Positions 1-10,985 of a stretch of DNA of 64,000 bases are shown here, piece after piece; position 1 is the first letter of the stretch; each line of letters opens with the position of its first letter. The position numbers were made by a program, and so were the translations under genes. The stretch comes from Pomphorhynchus laevis (Eukaryota > Acanthocephala > Palaeacanthocephala > Echinorhynchida > Pomphorhynchidae), in assembly GCA_012934845.2 (NCBI GenBank), contig WNNJ02003356.1:1-64000 (forward strand), in the 5' to 3' direction. The notes under the pieces are model-generated. The model was given only the letters and a program-made list of their open reading frames with translations. It ran no database searches and had not been told where the DNA came from.

Positions 1-786
1 ATATATATATATTTAAGTAAGTGTTCGAATCGAGCATATTCTTCAGTCTGCAAACTCTCGTCACTCCTAGACGGTCATGTGATAGCCGGCAGCCATCGTC
101 AGTAAGATAAACTATCACACGCCGTTTCGGCTGCCTCTGTGACATTGTGAAAATGCATTTCCGACATCTAGCTTAAATTGTTGGTGGCGTTAGCTCTTAA
201 ATCCAACAATTTGCAATGCAGACCATCATAAACAACCAGAGGATCAAATTTCGGATGCTTGACTGTAAGAAACCGAGATTGAGTGGATCAATTCTTTCTA
301 TGTAATCATAAGAGTTTCGTTTGAATCGGTATTGCTCGAGATTGCGAATAGCAATTCTTTCCGTATCTTTAAGTAAGTGTTAAAGATATTTAAGTAAGTG
401 TTATATATAATGGTTGTATTTGAAATAGACAACGACAATATATATACATCCACTATATATAATGGTTGTATTTGAAATAGACAACGACAATATATATACA
501 TCCACTATATATATCGTTCATCTATTAGAAATCCAGTTTTATAATTTCAAATTGCGTAATTTTAAAGTATTTTTCTTTATGTACGTTCTGTAATCGTGAC
601 AAATTTACATTTTTCGAAAAATTTATTGGGAATAGAAAGCATAAACATATGAATTTAAAATGAATTCCGTTTTGAATTTATCAGCTAGATTAATCATTTC
701 GTTCTATACAGATTTTTATTATTTGATGAAATTTTTATTATTTTTTTATTATTTAATTTTTATTATTATTTTTATTATTTTATACG
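1..786. other. AT-rich non-coding DNA with a 52-bp tandem duplication
   Basis: No convincing coding signal. From about 401 to 505 a 52-bp unit (TATATAATGGTTGTATTTG and following bases) occurs twice head to tail. Shorter direct copies of TTTAAGTAAGTGTT lie just upstream, near 369 and 390, and again at 13. The rest is low-complexity A/T, ending in a run of TTATT repeats from 719 to 780. Confidence 0.6.
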
Positions 787-2290
787 CAGCGTTGGCACGC
801 AGATGACGTTTCCTGTTCGGGACCCCGCAGACGTGTCATCTTATTTCGAATCAGTATTGTCGATCGGACCACGATACGGCTTTCATGTAAATGTTGCCAA
901 ATGTTGTGTTTTGACTGACCCTTCAAATACTAACACATGTGTGAACTTCTTAAACCAGGGTGTTCTCGTTGTAAGGTTTTGGGTCATTTGAAACAGAATG
1001 TGTTGGTTCCATGGTTAAGCAATGGGCGGTCCTGGTTGAGAGATTAAGTGAGGTAGCCAATAGCTTCCAACAACCTGCATACTCAGCCCTAGTATTTGCA
1101 GTGCAACATAAATGGACGCACGTACAACGTGCCTGTTGCTGTGATCCTGAATGGTTCATAGCTCTCGAAATAGCGATCAGAGAGCTGTTCCTAGTCAGAA
1201 TGACTAGATCTGTTATATCAAACATGTGGCGTGATGTATTGAGTCTAACCATCTCGTTAGGTTGCTTAGGAATATTCAATCTATGCGATTCCGTTGAAAT
1301 ATAATGGAATTGTTCGTCTAAGCTTTGTGCCACACTGTCAGAGTTGGATTCAGCGTCGGAACTGGAACGAAAGCAACTAGCAGCCATGTCCGAGGTTCGG
1401 CACCTCAAAAAAACATATGGTGAAGAGGTAATGCGTAAAGTACAGGCAACTTGTAATGACCTAGTCAGCAACACCTTGAGGTATGCATCACAAAAGGGGG
1501 CGTCAACCTGGCTTTCAGCGAGAGTGTGCGATGATCGCAAGTTTAGATTAAGCAACCGCGAATTCCGTGATGGACTGGCCGTCAGGTACGGCTGGGATAT
1601 CATAGAGGCGTCATCCAAATGTGTCTGTGGAGATAACAGTTCCGTCGCACATGCATTGTCTTGTAAGCGAGGGGGAAAGCGATTATTATGCATAATGTGG
1701 TAAGGGACGCATTAGCAAACGTAGTTTCCGAAGTGTTTTAACGTCACAAATCGAACCGACATTAGCGCCACTGGAATCTGCTGATGTATTCACCCACTCA
1801 ACGACTACGACTGACCGTAACGCCCGATTGGATGTGTTATGCACGGGTCTGTATAGTGTAACAACTGAGCGGTTCTTCTTGGACATAGCTATATTTAATT
1901 TTCATGCTCGTTCGTACGCCACGATGGCCCCTACTGCCGCTTTCGAGTTTCATGAACATCGCAAACATGCTAAGTACGCGAAGCGGATTGGTGCTGTAGA
2001 ACGCGCGACATTTATACCTTTGTGTCGACTCAAAGTGGCATGGGTGTGGAGACTGAACGGCTAGTGAAGAGGGTCGCAAAAGTCCTTTCTGAGCGTCACC
2101 AGATCAATTATGCTGTTAACCTTGTCAGGATCCGGAGAATCATAGGTTTTGCGTTGGTGCGTGCTAATTCCTGGTGTTTCGGGAATCGGAGGGATCCAAT
2201 CGGAAATCACCCAAGCAGCACCCTCATGAGGGACGATCAAGGAATGGAACGACCGTATGGGTATTCTGGTCCGCCATAGTCGACCTATGA
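787..2290 (+). mobile_element. Degenerate retrotransposon: RT palm motif and C-terminal region
   Basis: A broken reverse-transcriptase relic, read by moving among the forward frames. It opens with a palm-type motif (WHADDVSC near 793), followed by the block usual after the YADD box (FESVLSIGPRYGFHVN). The 1344-1703 stretch contains GASTWLSARV, FRDGLAVRYGWDI and the cysteine block CVCGDNSSVAHALSC. From 1819 come ARLDVLCTGL and ERFFLDIAIFN, then a basic segment with VERATF. This order (ADD box, ..SWL.., F.D.L..RYGW, CVCG..HALSC, ARLDV, RAFFDVRVFNP) is one I recognise from a widespread group of animal retroelement ORFs whose clade I cannot name with certainty. Several stops and frameshifts show that it is dead, and the fingers domain is missing. 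Confidence 0.65.
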
Positions 2291-2756
2291 ATGATTTTAA
2301 TATTCTAAACTGAAAATTCACAGTTGCTGCAAACCGTTAGTTAAAAGGACAAATTTATAGAGATATCTGAACAATTTGTTTAAAAAGATTTTTTGTAAAA
2401 TAAATTAAAAAAAAATTTATATGATTTAGTATTAAATTTGCATACTAAATTTTTATAATTTAGCTACAACAAAAATTTTAAGCAAATTATTAAATTAAAT
2501 GTTGAATAATTTTCAATTCAATTGTTACTCTAATTACACAAACATTACATTTACATTTTTATCTCAAAATATTTGACATAGGAATGTAAAGGTTTTCTTC
2601 GCATGCATTTATATCAGATTTACATACATCTTAAAATAGCTTTTATCGAGAATATTGCAATAATTTGAATAATATTTTTATATTTATTCTAAATATTACA
2701 AAAGTTAAGGCAATATTATGTTTTTGTGGTGACTGTTATCTGATTAGGACTTATTA
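2291..2756. other. AT-rich intergenic DNA
   Basis: Nothing recognisable on either strand; homopolymer-rich A/T sequence with many stops in all frames. Confidence 0.6.
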
Positions 2757-3997
2757 ATAAGTCCATATTTTTGAATTTCAGCCTTACCGTATATTTGGTA
2801 TCACAACATCTAAGATTGATATTAAATTTGGTGATTTAATATTATTTTATACTGATTATGTATAATTTAAAATAAGTAAATAAGGGAAAATTTTATTTTA
2901 TATACAAGTAATGCATGAGTACCTTTTTTAAACTAAAATGTCTAATGAACTCAATTTAAAGTTCAAATTCTCTGCTCCTTAAGTTTACAACTTCAACGTA
3001 AGTATTTTAAAGAAAATTATATTTACTACGTTAGTATTATATTTATTACAATAATATTCTAACAATAATAATTATATTTATTTAAATGATTTCTAAAATT
3101 ATTTAATTTGTAAAATTATTTTATTCAATTTTTATTTTCTAAACGGAACAACAACGATCACAATAGTTTGAACATATACGCTAATAGCGTCTATGCTCAT
3201 TACCTCTTCATAATTAATGCATAAGAACCTTCTTTAAACTAAAATGTTTAATGAACTCAATTTAAAGTTCAAATTCTCTCTTCCTTATTTGATACAGTTT
3301 CAACTCAAGTATTTTAAAGAAAATTATATTTACTACGTTATAATACTACAACTTGAAATGCAACGTTTGATTTGGCATTCTGACTGTATCAATGTCACAT
3401 TTTAGTTTCACCTTCAAGCATGTCAATGAACAATTTTAAATGGAAATTGATTTTGATGATTGATATATTAAGTTATAAAGATTATAAAATAAAATTAAAA
3501 ATTATATAATAATATTTGTTATTATAAAATTTATAATATTAATATTACTAAATCATAAATATTATAACTATAAATTATAGAATTATTGAATTTAAATTGA
3601 ATTTTTCAATAATTTTAACGAATTTTGAATTTAGGAATTTTCAAATGATAGCAGTGACTATCGAAGTTATTTATAGCAATTATAGTCACTGTTCTTGGTT
3701 CCAATGTAGAATTGTACATTTCATTGCTTGCAATATGTAAATATGTAATATGTCTGTTCGTCTCAATTTTAAATATATTTTATTTTGTAAATCGTGGACC
3801 AGATAATTCAATTAAAATTGACATTATCATTTGATTTATGTTTTATGTATTTTTTGTAATATAATTGAATATATATTTTTATGCTTTTCGAGATCAACTT
3901 TAAAAACGGTCTCTTATAATTATATCGTCTGATGTAAGGTATTCGTTCCCTTCTTAGTGATTTCTAGTTCGTTGTGTTTGTAATTTTAAAGTGAAAT
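2757..3997. repeat. Segmental repeat, copy 1 (partner at 24272-26076)
   Basis: The segment matches DNA inside intron 1 of the main gene. From 2931 to 3635 it aligns to 24633-25337 at a constant offset of 21702, so about 705 bp are gap-free and look almost identical by eye. After that, 3641-3997 aligns to 25718-26076. Copy 1 lacks about 375 bp that copy 2 has at the junction. The 5' flank (2757-2900) matches more loosely. I see no coding potential, terminal repeats or target-site duplication, so the mechanism is unclear. Confidence 0.85.
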
Positions 3998-4609
3998 TAA
4001 TTGAATCATGGTTCACCCTATATTACGCTGTCTGATGATTCAATCTGTTAATATGCTATATACTAATATGTTAATATGCTTTATGTTAAAAAATTGGTTT
4101 ACGGGTTAAAAGTATCATTTTTTAGTGTTGGTAGGATATTTGAATTATGGCCCAACGTGTACCTACATTTCAATGAATTCTAAAGTGTCAATGCATACGG
4201 AATCATCTGCGTATTTTTGTTGATTAACCTCCAGACATTTATGAAGTAATATTTTTCGTTCTGGAGAAGTAGACGAAAACGTTTAAAAGCAAATATAAAT
4301 GGTACCAACAACTCTCTTAATTGTAGTCATTGTGCCGAAGTTAGTTGGTGAAATAATATTGTTTTAATCTGGTTGATTGACAGATCTCTTATATGGTAAT
4401 TTTTTGTAAATCGTTACTTTTTTTTTGTAATTTGAAGCATAATTTGAAAATAAACTTAGATACACACGACCCTTCCAATCTTATATTAAACTGCCATGCT
4501 GATTTTCAATATCACGAAATAAAAAATAATAAAGCATGGCGAGCAACTTAATAAAAATGACTTATTTAAGAAACAACATATTTGATGAACAATAAAATCA
4601 ATATAGTTG

Positions 4610-5090
4610 AATAAAAACAAAATAAGGAATATACAATGGTTTCATCTCCTTTACTGAAAAATTCTACTCTTACGTCTTCTTCTCTCCAAAGGGATCAAAT
4701 ACCGCAACTATACACCTTGCAATTGAGCTATCCAGGTCCGCAACACAGCTGATAGTGGTTCACGTTGATTGGTAGTTTCGACACGAAGGGCTTAATAAAT
4801 TTTAGTGTTTGCTCAGGGGGACTTTTTCTAGAAAACAATACAAGGCACTAGATGAACCATCTACATCAAAGGCGCAAACTTAATCCTCTCTCTTACGCGG
4901 GGCCTATTTTAGGTGTATCATGTTTATTTCAGAGCATTATTGAATTTGTTCAAGTCACATCCGGCAGATCAGTTTAACGAAATGATTAATGAAACAAAAT
5001 AATGAATATACAATGGTTTCATCTCCTTTACTACAATTTTATACTCTTACGTCTTCTTATCTCCAAAGAGATCAAATACCGCAACCATAA
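4610..5090. repeat. Direct repeat pair at the 3' end of LINE A
   Basis: About 90 bp beginning AATATACAATGGTTTCATC (from about 4628) recurs from about 5005. Both copies share TCTTACGTCTTCTT and GATCAAATACCGCAAC. The segment in between carries LINE A 3' sequence, so this is probably a local duplication in the element's tail. Confidence 0.6.
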
Positions 5091-7290
5091 ATGGTTGCGA
5101 TACATCCATACATGTTAAACCCATGGATCTTACTCGATTTGTAACAGAAGGGAGGTATTGATTTACCATAATGTTGGAAAAGCTGGGATTGTCATTTTCT
5201 TTTACTTTTTTCCGTTTTCAGAGGTGCCATGAAAGACTACCACCTCCATCTTGGATAAATTTAGAATATGTTGAAATGGTGCAACTAGACTTTTAATCTT
5301 AAAAAATAGCTGATTCTAGAGACAACATATTTACAGTTGTGTCCTGTAAGCAGTGTAGTTGAATCATCAGCATACACTACAAGATGTTGATATCACTTCA
5401 GATGTTTTAGAAGAATATTGAAGACGGCTAGGTACAATATAGGAGAAAGATAATAGCCTTAACAATATAGGAGAAAGATAAGAGCCTTAAGGCACACCAG
5501 TAATTGGGTAGAACTGCAGGGCGTCGGGGTTATCTTCTTTAATAGAAGCGCATATTATAAACTGTATTTCCACCCTATTAGCAATTCTACCAGGCAACCC
5601 AAGGGAAATAAGATTTGAGATAACAAATATAATGGAAATGCTATCAAATACAGCAGAATGTAAAAGACAGATAACTGATCGTTGTTTCCTTGACAAAACT
5701 GATGCATTTCACCCACTGATGGATGTACTGAGCGTCCAATAACGTACTCATGAAAACTTGAAATTAAATTTCGCCTAACCCAATGATCGCAGAATTTTAT
5801 TAGCAAGCGCTTTTTTATAAATAATTGTGAGAGAATATTGAATCGAAATGCGGGGGGAGATCTTTAAGACATGTAGCTGAATGTTTCTTAAATAAAAAAT
5901 ACCCGTATGGAGAATTTAATACCTCCAATATCAGACGGAAATGCTAATGACATTGTAATTGCGATATTTTTCTTTGAATGTCTGTCAAAAGCTGACAGAT
6001 GAGAGTGAAGATTGGCATGTGGGATTTGGAGAGTCTTGGTGATATACCCTATAAAATAAGGATATCCATCATTCCCAGAAATTTCGGATATCCATCATAG
6101 AAAGATCCCTACCCTTGAAACTACTCAAAAAGAGGATACACTGTGGGGTGGCCGTGGCTTAATAATTATGGAAAGAAATTGACAGTTCTAAAACTTTGTG
6201 AAGGTCAAATGAATTAATCCAACCCGATGCCCTCTGCTTCCAACTGGCAAACTTCTCTACCATAAATATGATTCAAAAGAAAGACTAAGAAGAGTTATGG
6301 CGAGCAATGCTGACCCTATTCTTGCTCAGTTGAGTATATAACAAAAGCTACAAACGAGGCTTGTATTTAGGAATCGGATAGGTTAAAAATTTAGTCAAAT
6401 AATTTTACTTATAATAAATCCAAGTGAATAATTCTACTTCGTTGGATTCTGTAACGAGAGCTTCAATATTATTTCGAGAGGGCTTGTCTGAATGAAGGAA
6501 GGTGTGTAATTTAAGCTAGGACCTTGAGTTTGGTTGGAGTGAGATTGAAAACTCGACCTTTATAGGTTGTCAATAGAATCAAGGTGGTTTGCTCGCTGAT
6601 AAAGGTCGGAGTTAAATCTGATAAAACTCACACTACCTACGACATGAATAGTATGATAGCCGCTTGGGGGATGGCAATTCTTATGTACTTAGTCTGGTCT
6701 AGGGGATCTCGATTGTTATGTATTTCGCCTGGTTGAACATATATACAGTCTATACTAATACGCTTTCGGTCCTTACATGTTGTTATAGCTAAACAAAACA
6801 GGGTAGCACATGAGAAGTTTGATAGAAGGGAAGACCTAAGAGAGCATTTAACTAGAGTTAAAAGATTTTGAGATGTATAAGAGTGAGGTGAGGCTATATA
6901 CGGTTCATAGATGGTATTGATGTGCAGTGGTAAAAATCGAGTAATTTTCTGAGAGAAATTACAATGGCGTCCGCATTTTGAGATGGCAGAAAATGAAGGA
7001 CAGAAGCACATCACAAATTACACTGACAGATGTTTAGTGAAAAATGGTTTGGAATTTTTCCCATTGCGTTGCCTGCAAGCAGGACGGACAAACCAACTAG
7101 TTGGTATTGATACAAACCAACTATCAGTTATGTCATTGAATTCATCAAATATCATATCATAGTCACTACCGACTATTTGATCCAGAAAGTCGCGATTCTT
7201 ATGTATCTCACTTGGTAGAATATAGATAAAATCTATACTAATACGCTTACGGTCTTTAATACGCTTACGTACTAAAGACCGCAAGACTAT
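4790..7290 (-). mobile_element. LINE A: truncated non-LTR retrotransposon (EN and RT relics)
   Basis: A minus-strand relic of the family seen again at 8995-10985, 14785-17115 and 17590-20300. An apurinic-type endonuclease remnant is read at 6637-7014 (KRISIDCIYVQPGEIHNNRD). Reverse transcriptase remnants lie at 5487-5806 (the fragments RSVHPSVGEMHQFCQ and GVP) and at about 5370 (VYADD, partly decayed). It is riddled with stops and internal deletions between EN and RT. Part of the EN module is duplicated at its 5' end (7135-7284). The EN-to-RT order fits a Jockey/R1-like superfamily LINE, but clade assignment needs a phylogeny. Confidence 0.75.
7135..7284 (-). repeat. Second copy of the LINE endonuclease segment
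   Basis: Minus-strand translation gives DRKRISIDFIYILPSEIHKN followed by RDFLDQIVGSDYDM. This parallels DRKRISIDCIYVQPGEIHNN in LINE A at 6690-6790. It is a partial duplicate or a nested second insertion at the 5' end of LINE A. It still reads openly but lacks the rest of the domain. Confidence 0.6.
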
Positions 7291-7575
7291 TTTTGTTCTA
7301 ATACGCTTACGGTGTTAGCAAAAAACAAGTTTGTTTCATGTTGGTGGTATCTGCAAGAAAATTATCATCATTTTCCTTCAACGACTACCATTTTTCGGCA
7401 TTCTTAATTGAACTTATTTGATTTGTTTGCTATATGAACTCCTCAAAATATCTTATTTTTTGTTAGTTGCTCAACATGTTGCTTTACTTACACACTGCGT
7501 ATTTGATTATGTGTACTGCAACAGTGTTTTCACTGTGTTTGAGTTATATTACAGTGTTTTTCGTCCTTTATGGTT
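7291..7575. other. Spacer with no recognised feature
   Basis: AT-rich sequence between LINE A and the mariner-like element. The motif AATACGCTTACGGT is repeated at its left edge, carried over from the LINE. Confidence 0.5.
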
Positions 7576-7661
7576 AGTGTTGCATTAAATATGGTCACAA
7601 TTGCATTGATTACGGTCATCTTGCATTCAATATATAATCATTGATTACGGTCAGGTCAAAA
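7576..7661 (+). repeat. Left terminal inverted repeat of the mariner-like element
   Basis: Begins AGTGTTGCATTAAATATGGTC, followed by two further direct blocks related to CATTGATTACGGTCA. Pairs with 8674-8759. Confidence 0.75.
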
Positions 7662-8673
7662 ATGTATTTATGTCAACAACGGAAAGAATCTCAATATCTG
7701 TGAATGAATCGTCAATTGAAACCAATCACACACAATTTTTAATGGTAGTAATGTTACATCGATCTCTCACCTTGGCGTGCCCAGAAATACAGTGTCAAAT
7801 ATTGTATGTAAATTTCTACAAACGGGTTAGGAGCAAGCAAAGCCAATAGATAGAAATCGACCATTAAAACTATCTGGATCTCAAAGAAACAATATACGAC
7901 AACGGATTGATGATAATTGTTTACTTTTTCTTTCTGAGATCGTGACCCGAGTTAGAAATGAATTTAAAATCACATTTTCAACATCTTTGGTTGATAGGTG
8001 TCTTCGCAATTTTCACTACACCGTAAAATATGTATTTCCGGTTTGAGTACGCTCAAATATTTTGGCAATTAGAACGAGATTTCCCTTTTCAAAACATTCA
8101 TTTTTGTTGATGAGTTGGTTTTAAGGTATTATCACTTCCTAAAATAGGAAGAGTGCAAGTAGGAGCAAGTGCAACAACAACAATTTCATTAACAAGGAGC
8201 GGAAATATTTTTATTGTTACGTCAATGTCTAAGGATAAGCTTCTATATCTCAAAGTGCATGATTATGCTGTTACAATGAAAAATTTTTAAACTTGTTTGA
8301 ATAAATTAAAGGATGCATGTGATGAAACCGGAATGAGAAATCTTGTTATTATTCTTGATAATACAAGGATTCATCATTGTCGCGGTTTAGATTTCTCTGG
8401 ATTTATCACCGACTATCTCCCTCCATACTGTCCTTTTCTCAATCCAATTGAGAACTTAGTAAATAGAAAAGTTAGGTAATAAAAGTGGGTGCAATTCAGA
8501 AGCACAACTTAAAAATTACATTAAAGATGCCTGCTATGAAATAACCCCACAAGACTAGTGAATATTATCGCAAAATGTTGAGATATTTGTGCATGTCATA
8601 TGAAAGGGAGTATATTGACTGCTAAAAAGTAAATTAAATATTTATTCTTTATTTTTTTAATTTTTATTTTTGA

Positions 8674-8760
8674 CCTGACCATAATCAATGCAACAGTGAC
8701 TATATTGAATTAAAGATGGCCATAATCAATTCAACAGTGACTATATTTAATGCAACACTG
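8674..8760 (-). repeat. Right terminal inverted repeat of the mariner-like element
   Basis: Complement of 7576-7661. TTTTTGACCTGACCATAATC starts the inner block and TTTAATGCAACACT ends the outer one. Confidence 0.75.
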
Positions 8761-8994
8761 ATTATATAATAATGAGTTATACATGACTATTTAAGTTAAT
8801 AAATAAAACAATAGTATTGTTCTACTTTCGAAATAAATAAATTTAAGTAGCCGAATTAAGTATTCATATCATAATAATAAAGAATTTCTTAAATAAATAA
8901 CTTAAAAACCACTAACTAAAAATAAACAGAAGAAAAACAACAGTTCGAGACACGACCAATCAAATCAAGACATTTACTCTTCACAATATTGTCA
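8761..8994. other. AT-rich spacer
   Basis: Nothing recognised between the mariner-like element and the 3' end of LINE B. Confidence 0.5.
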
Positions 8995-10985
8995 CGACCT
9001 CAGGTCCAGCGGGATCTGAGCCACTCAGCCAATCCAACAAGCCGCTCTCCGACTGAACCACCTGGGGTCTTTCACCCCCCCCCCGAATAATCCAATCAAG
9101 GCGGACGATGCTCGGTAATCACAAGATGAGGAGCTTGAGAAATCTTAGTCTTTGCTTAGGGGGAGGTCCTCCCGAAAAGAAGACTAATCTCGAGATAGCC
9201 AAAGTACCCCCAGAAGCGCACTTTGGTTTTCACATTCAAAAACAGATGCTGAGCCCGTTTCAGGGCCCACCTAGCTTTCTTCAGGATACGTTTAAGTCTA
9301 TCCAGGTCAGTCTTTCGCCGACCAGTTCACCGTAACGGTGAACCCCAGGTATTTTACTTGACTTGTGAAGGTAGGGAATGGTTGATTAGTCAATATGAAA
9401 GATAGAGCTGAGAGTGCTAGTCTCTTTAATTTTTTCTTTGTCGACAGGGTGCCATGAAAACAACAACCTGTGATTTCGAGGAGTTTCAAATAAGATTGGA
9501 TAGGGTCAGCTGGTCTGTTAATCTTAAAAAGAAGCGGCTGATGTTCGAAACTACATATTTGCACCAACGACCAGAGAACATGGCTGTGTTATCATCAGCG
9601 TATATCATAAGATGTTGATCACGTTTAAAAATCTCGAATAGTGCAATGGAGGCAGCAAGAAATAAGGTAAGAGAAAGTATGGAGCATTACGGCACACCCG
9701 TAATAAATGTAGAACTGACGCGCATCAGGTCGTCTTCATAGTAGAACCGCTTGGTGTGCATCAATATCTCTACCTCGTTAACAATTCTCGCAGGCAACCC
9801 GAGTGACCTGAGAGAGATAACGAAGGGAATTGAGATGCCGTCAAATGCAGCAGAAAAGTCAAGAAAAACAGCCACAGCGAGTTGACTGTTTTCCCGACAA
9901 AACTGATGTACTTCACTATTGCTGAATGGACCGAGCGCCCTTTGAAAAACCAATGAAAACTCGGTGGGATCAAATTACGTGTACATAAATGATTGCGGAT
10001 TCTACGCGCAAGCGCTTTTTAGTAGATAGAGATGATGGCGTTTCGAATCGAAATGGGCCGTAGGTCTTTATGACATGAGACCGGATTACGTTTTGGTAAA
10101 AAATTCTTAGATTAATATTGATGCTGGCTACATTGGAAGGTGATGCTAAGAGCAATGTGACGGCCACTTCTCTTCTTTGATTTGTTGTCAAAAGCTGACA
10201 GGCCCGAATAGATAGTGGAACGACAGGATTGGAGGTGCTCGGAAGTGGAACCTAAGAGTTAAGGATATCTGTAACAGATAAGTCCCTGCTCCTGAAGCCA
10301 TCTCAAGACGGGATTGGTTGGGGATATTGATTGGCTTCTTAGTTATGTAGGGATAGTGATTCTTCCAGAACTCTGGCTAGGCCAATGCTCCGAATCCAAC
10401 CTACAGCCCTATCCTTCCACAGACAAACTTCTATTTCTTGAATATTTTCCCAAAGGAAGATTGATAAGGTTTAAGGTGACAAGGCTCACTCCATCCCTGC
10501 TCAGGTGGAATCTATATCTGGAGCTCCAGTATGCATTCGAGAGGGCCTATCTAGCGGAAACAGAGAGATTGGGAAGGTGAAGCATTTTAGCCAGGACCTT
10601 GAATTTTGTCGAAGTGTGAATGTAAATACGACCTTTATAGGTAGTCGAAAGCAACTAGGTAGCTTGCGATGGGAGGTAGGAATTAAATTAGGTCAAACTC
10701 TATCCGATAACAAATCAGGTCATGATAGGTGATCTGATTTTGGCGCGACTGCTAGGTACAGATGGGTTTCAACAACCACATTTTATTAAGCAGTAATATA
10801 TCGAGGAGAAAATTAGTTGTTGAGGAATGAAAGGCGGGGGACGGTGGTTTATGAATAAGATAGTCGGTCCTGGCTCGGCGGAGTGCTGCATTAATCCAAC
10901 GAAAAGTTCTGTCGTTGAAGTCACCGAGTAACATGTCATAACCACTTCCTAAAATACGGTCCAGGAGCTCACGGTTGATGTATTA
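8995..10985 (-). mobile_element. LINE B: truncated non-LTR retrotransposon
   Basis: Minus-strand copy of the same family. The EN remnant is at 10752-10934 (MLLGDFNDRTFRWINAALRR). RT fragments at 9687-9973 read SQLAVAVFLDFSAAFD (palm motif A) and FITGVP (before motif B). A YADD-type motif is encoded near 9595. The 3' end near 9000-9095 has a short tRNA-like block shared with LINE C. The 5' end stops inside EN. Many stops and small indels are present, so it is not autonomous. Confidence 0.8.
8998..9068 (-). repeat. tRNA-like block at the LINE B 3' end
   Basis: On the minus strand the sequence reads GGTGGTTCAGTCGGAGAGCG (A-box-like) and, about 35 nt later, GGCTCAGATCCCGCTGG (weakly B-box-like). 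The same block, with a few differences, ends LINE C at 14787-14862. This may be a LINE tail shared with a tRNA-derived SINE. The B box is poor, so functional pol III promotion is doubtful. Confidence 0.4.

Larger units (their letters stand above)
7576..8760 (+). mobile_element. Dead Tc1/mariner-like (IS630 superfamily) transposon
   Basis: The best-preserved part is 8297-8479. It reads VIILDNTRIHHC (second catalytic Asp of a DDE transposase) and then LPPYCPFLNPIENL (third catalytic acidic residue, the typical PxxPxxNPIE block). Upstream coding sequence from about 7670 is broken by many stops. Both ends carry matching inverted termini: AGTGTTGCATTAAATATGGT at 7576, and its imperfect complement ending at 8759. 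Each terminus continues into repeated ATTGATTACGGTCA-type blocks to about 7661 and from about 8674. About 1.2 kb in total, as expected for the superfamily. No clear TA target duplication is visible. Confidence 0.8.

Noticed and set aside
950..1693. 247-codon minus-strand open frame
   Set aside because: It is the antisense shadow of the plus-strand retroelement relic, whose motifs (ADD box, CVCG..HALSC) read on the plus strand.
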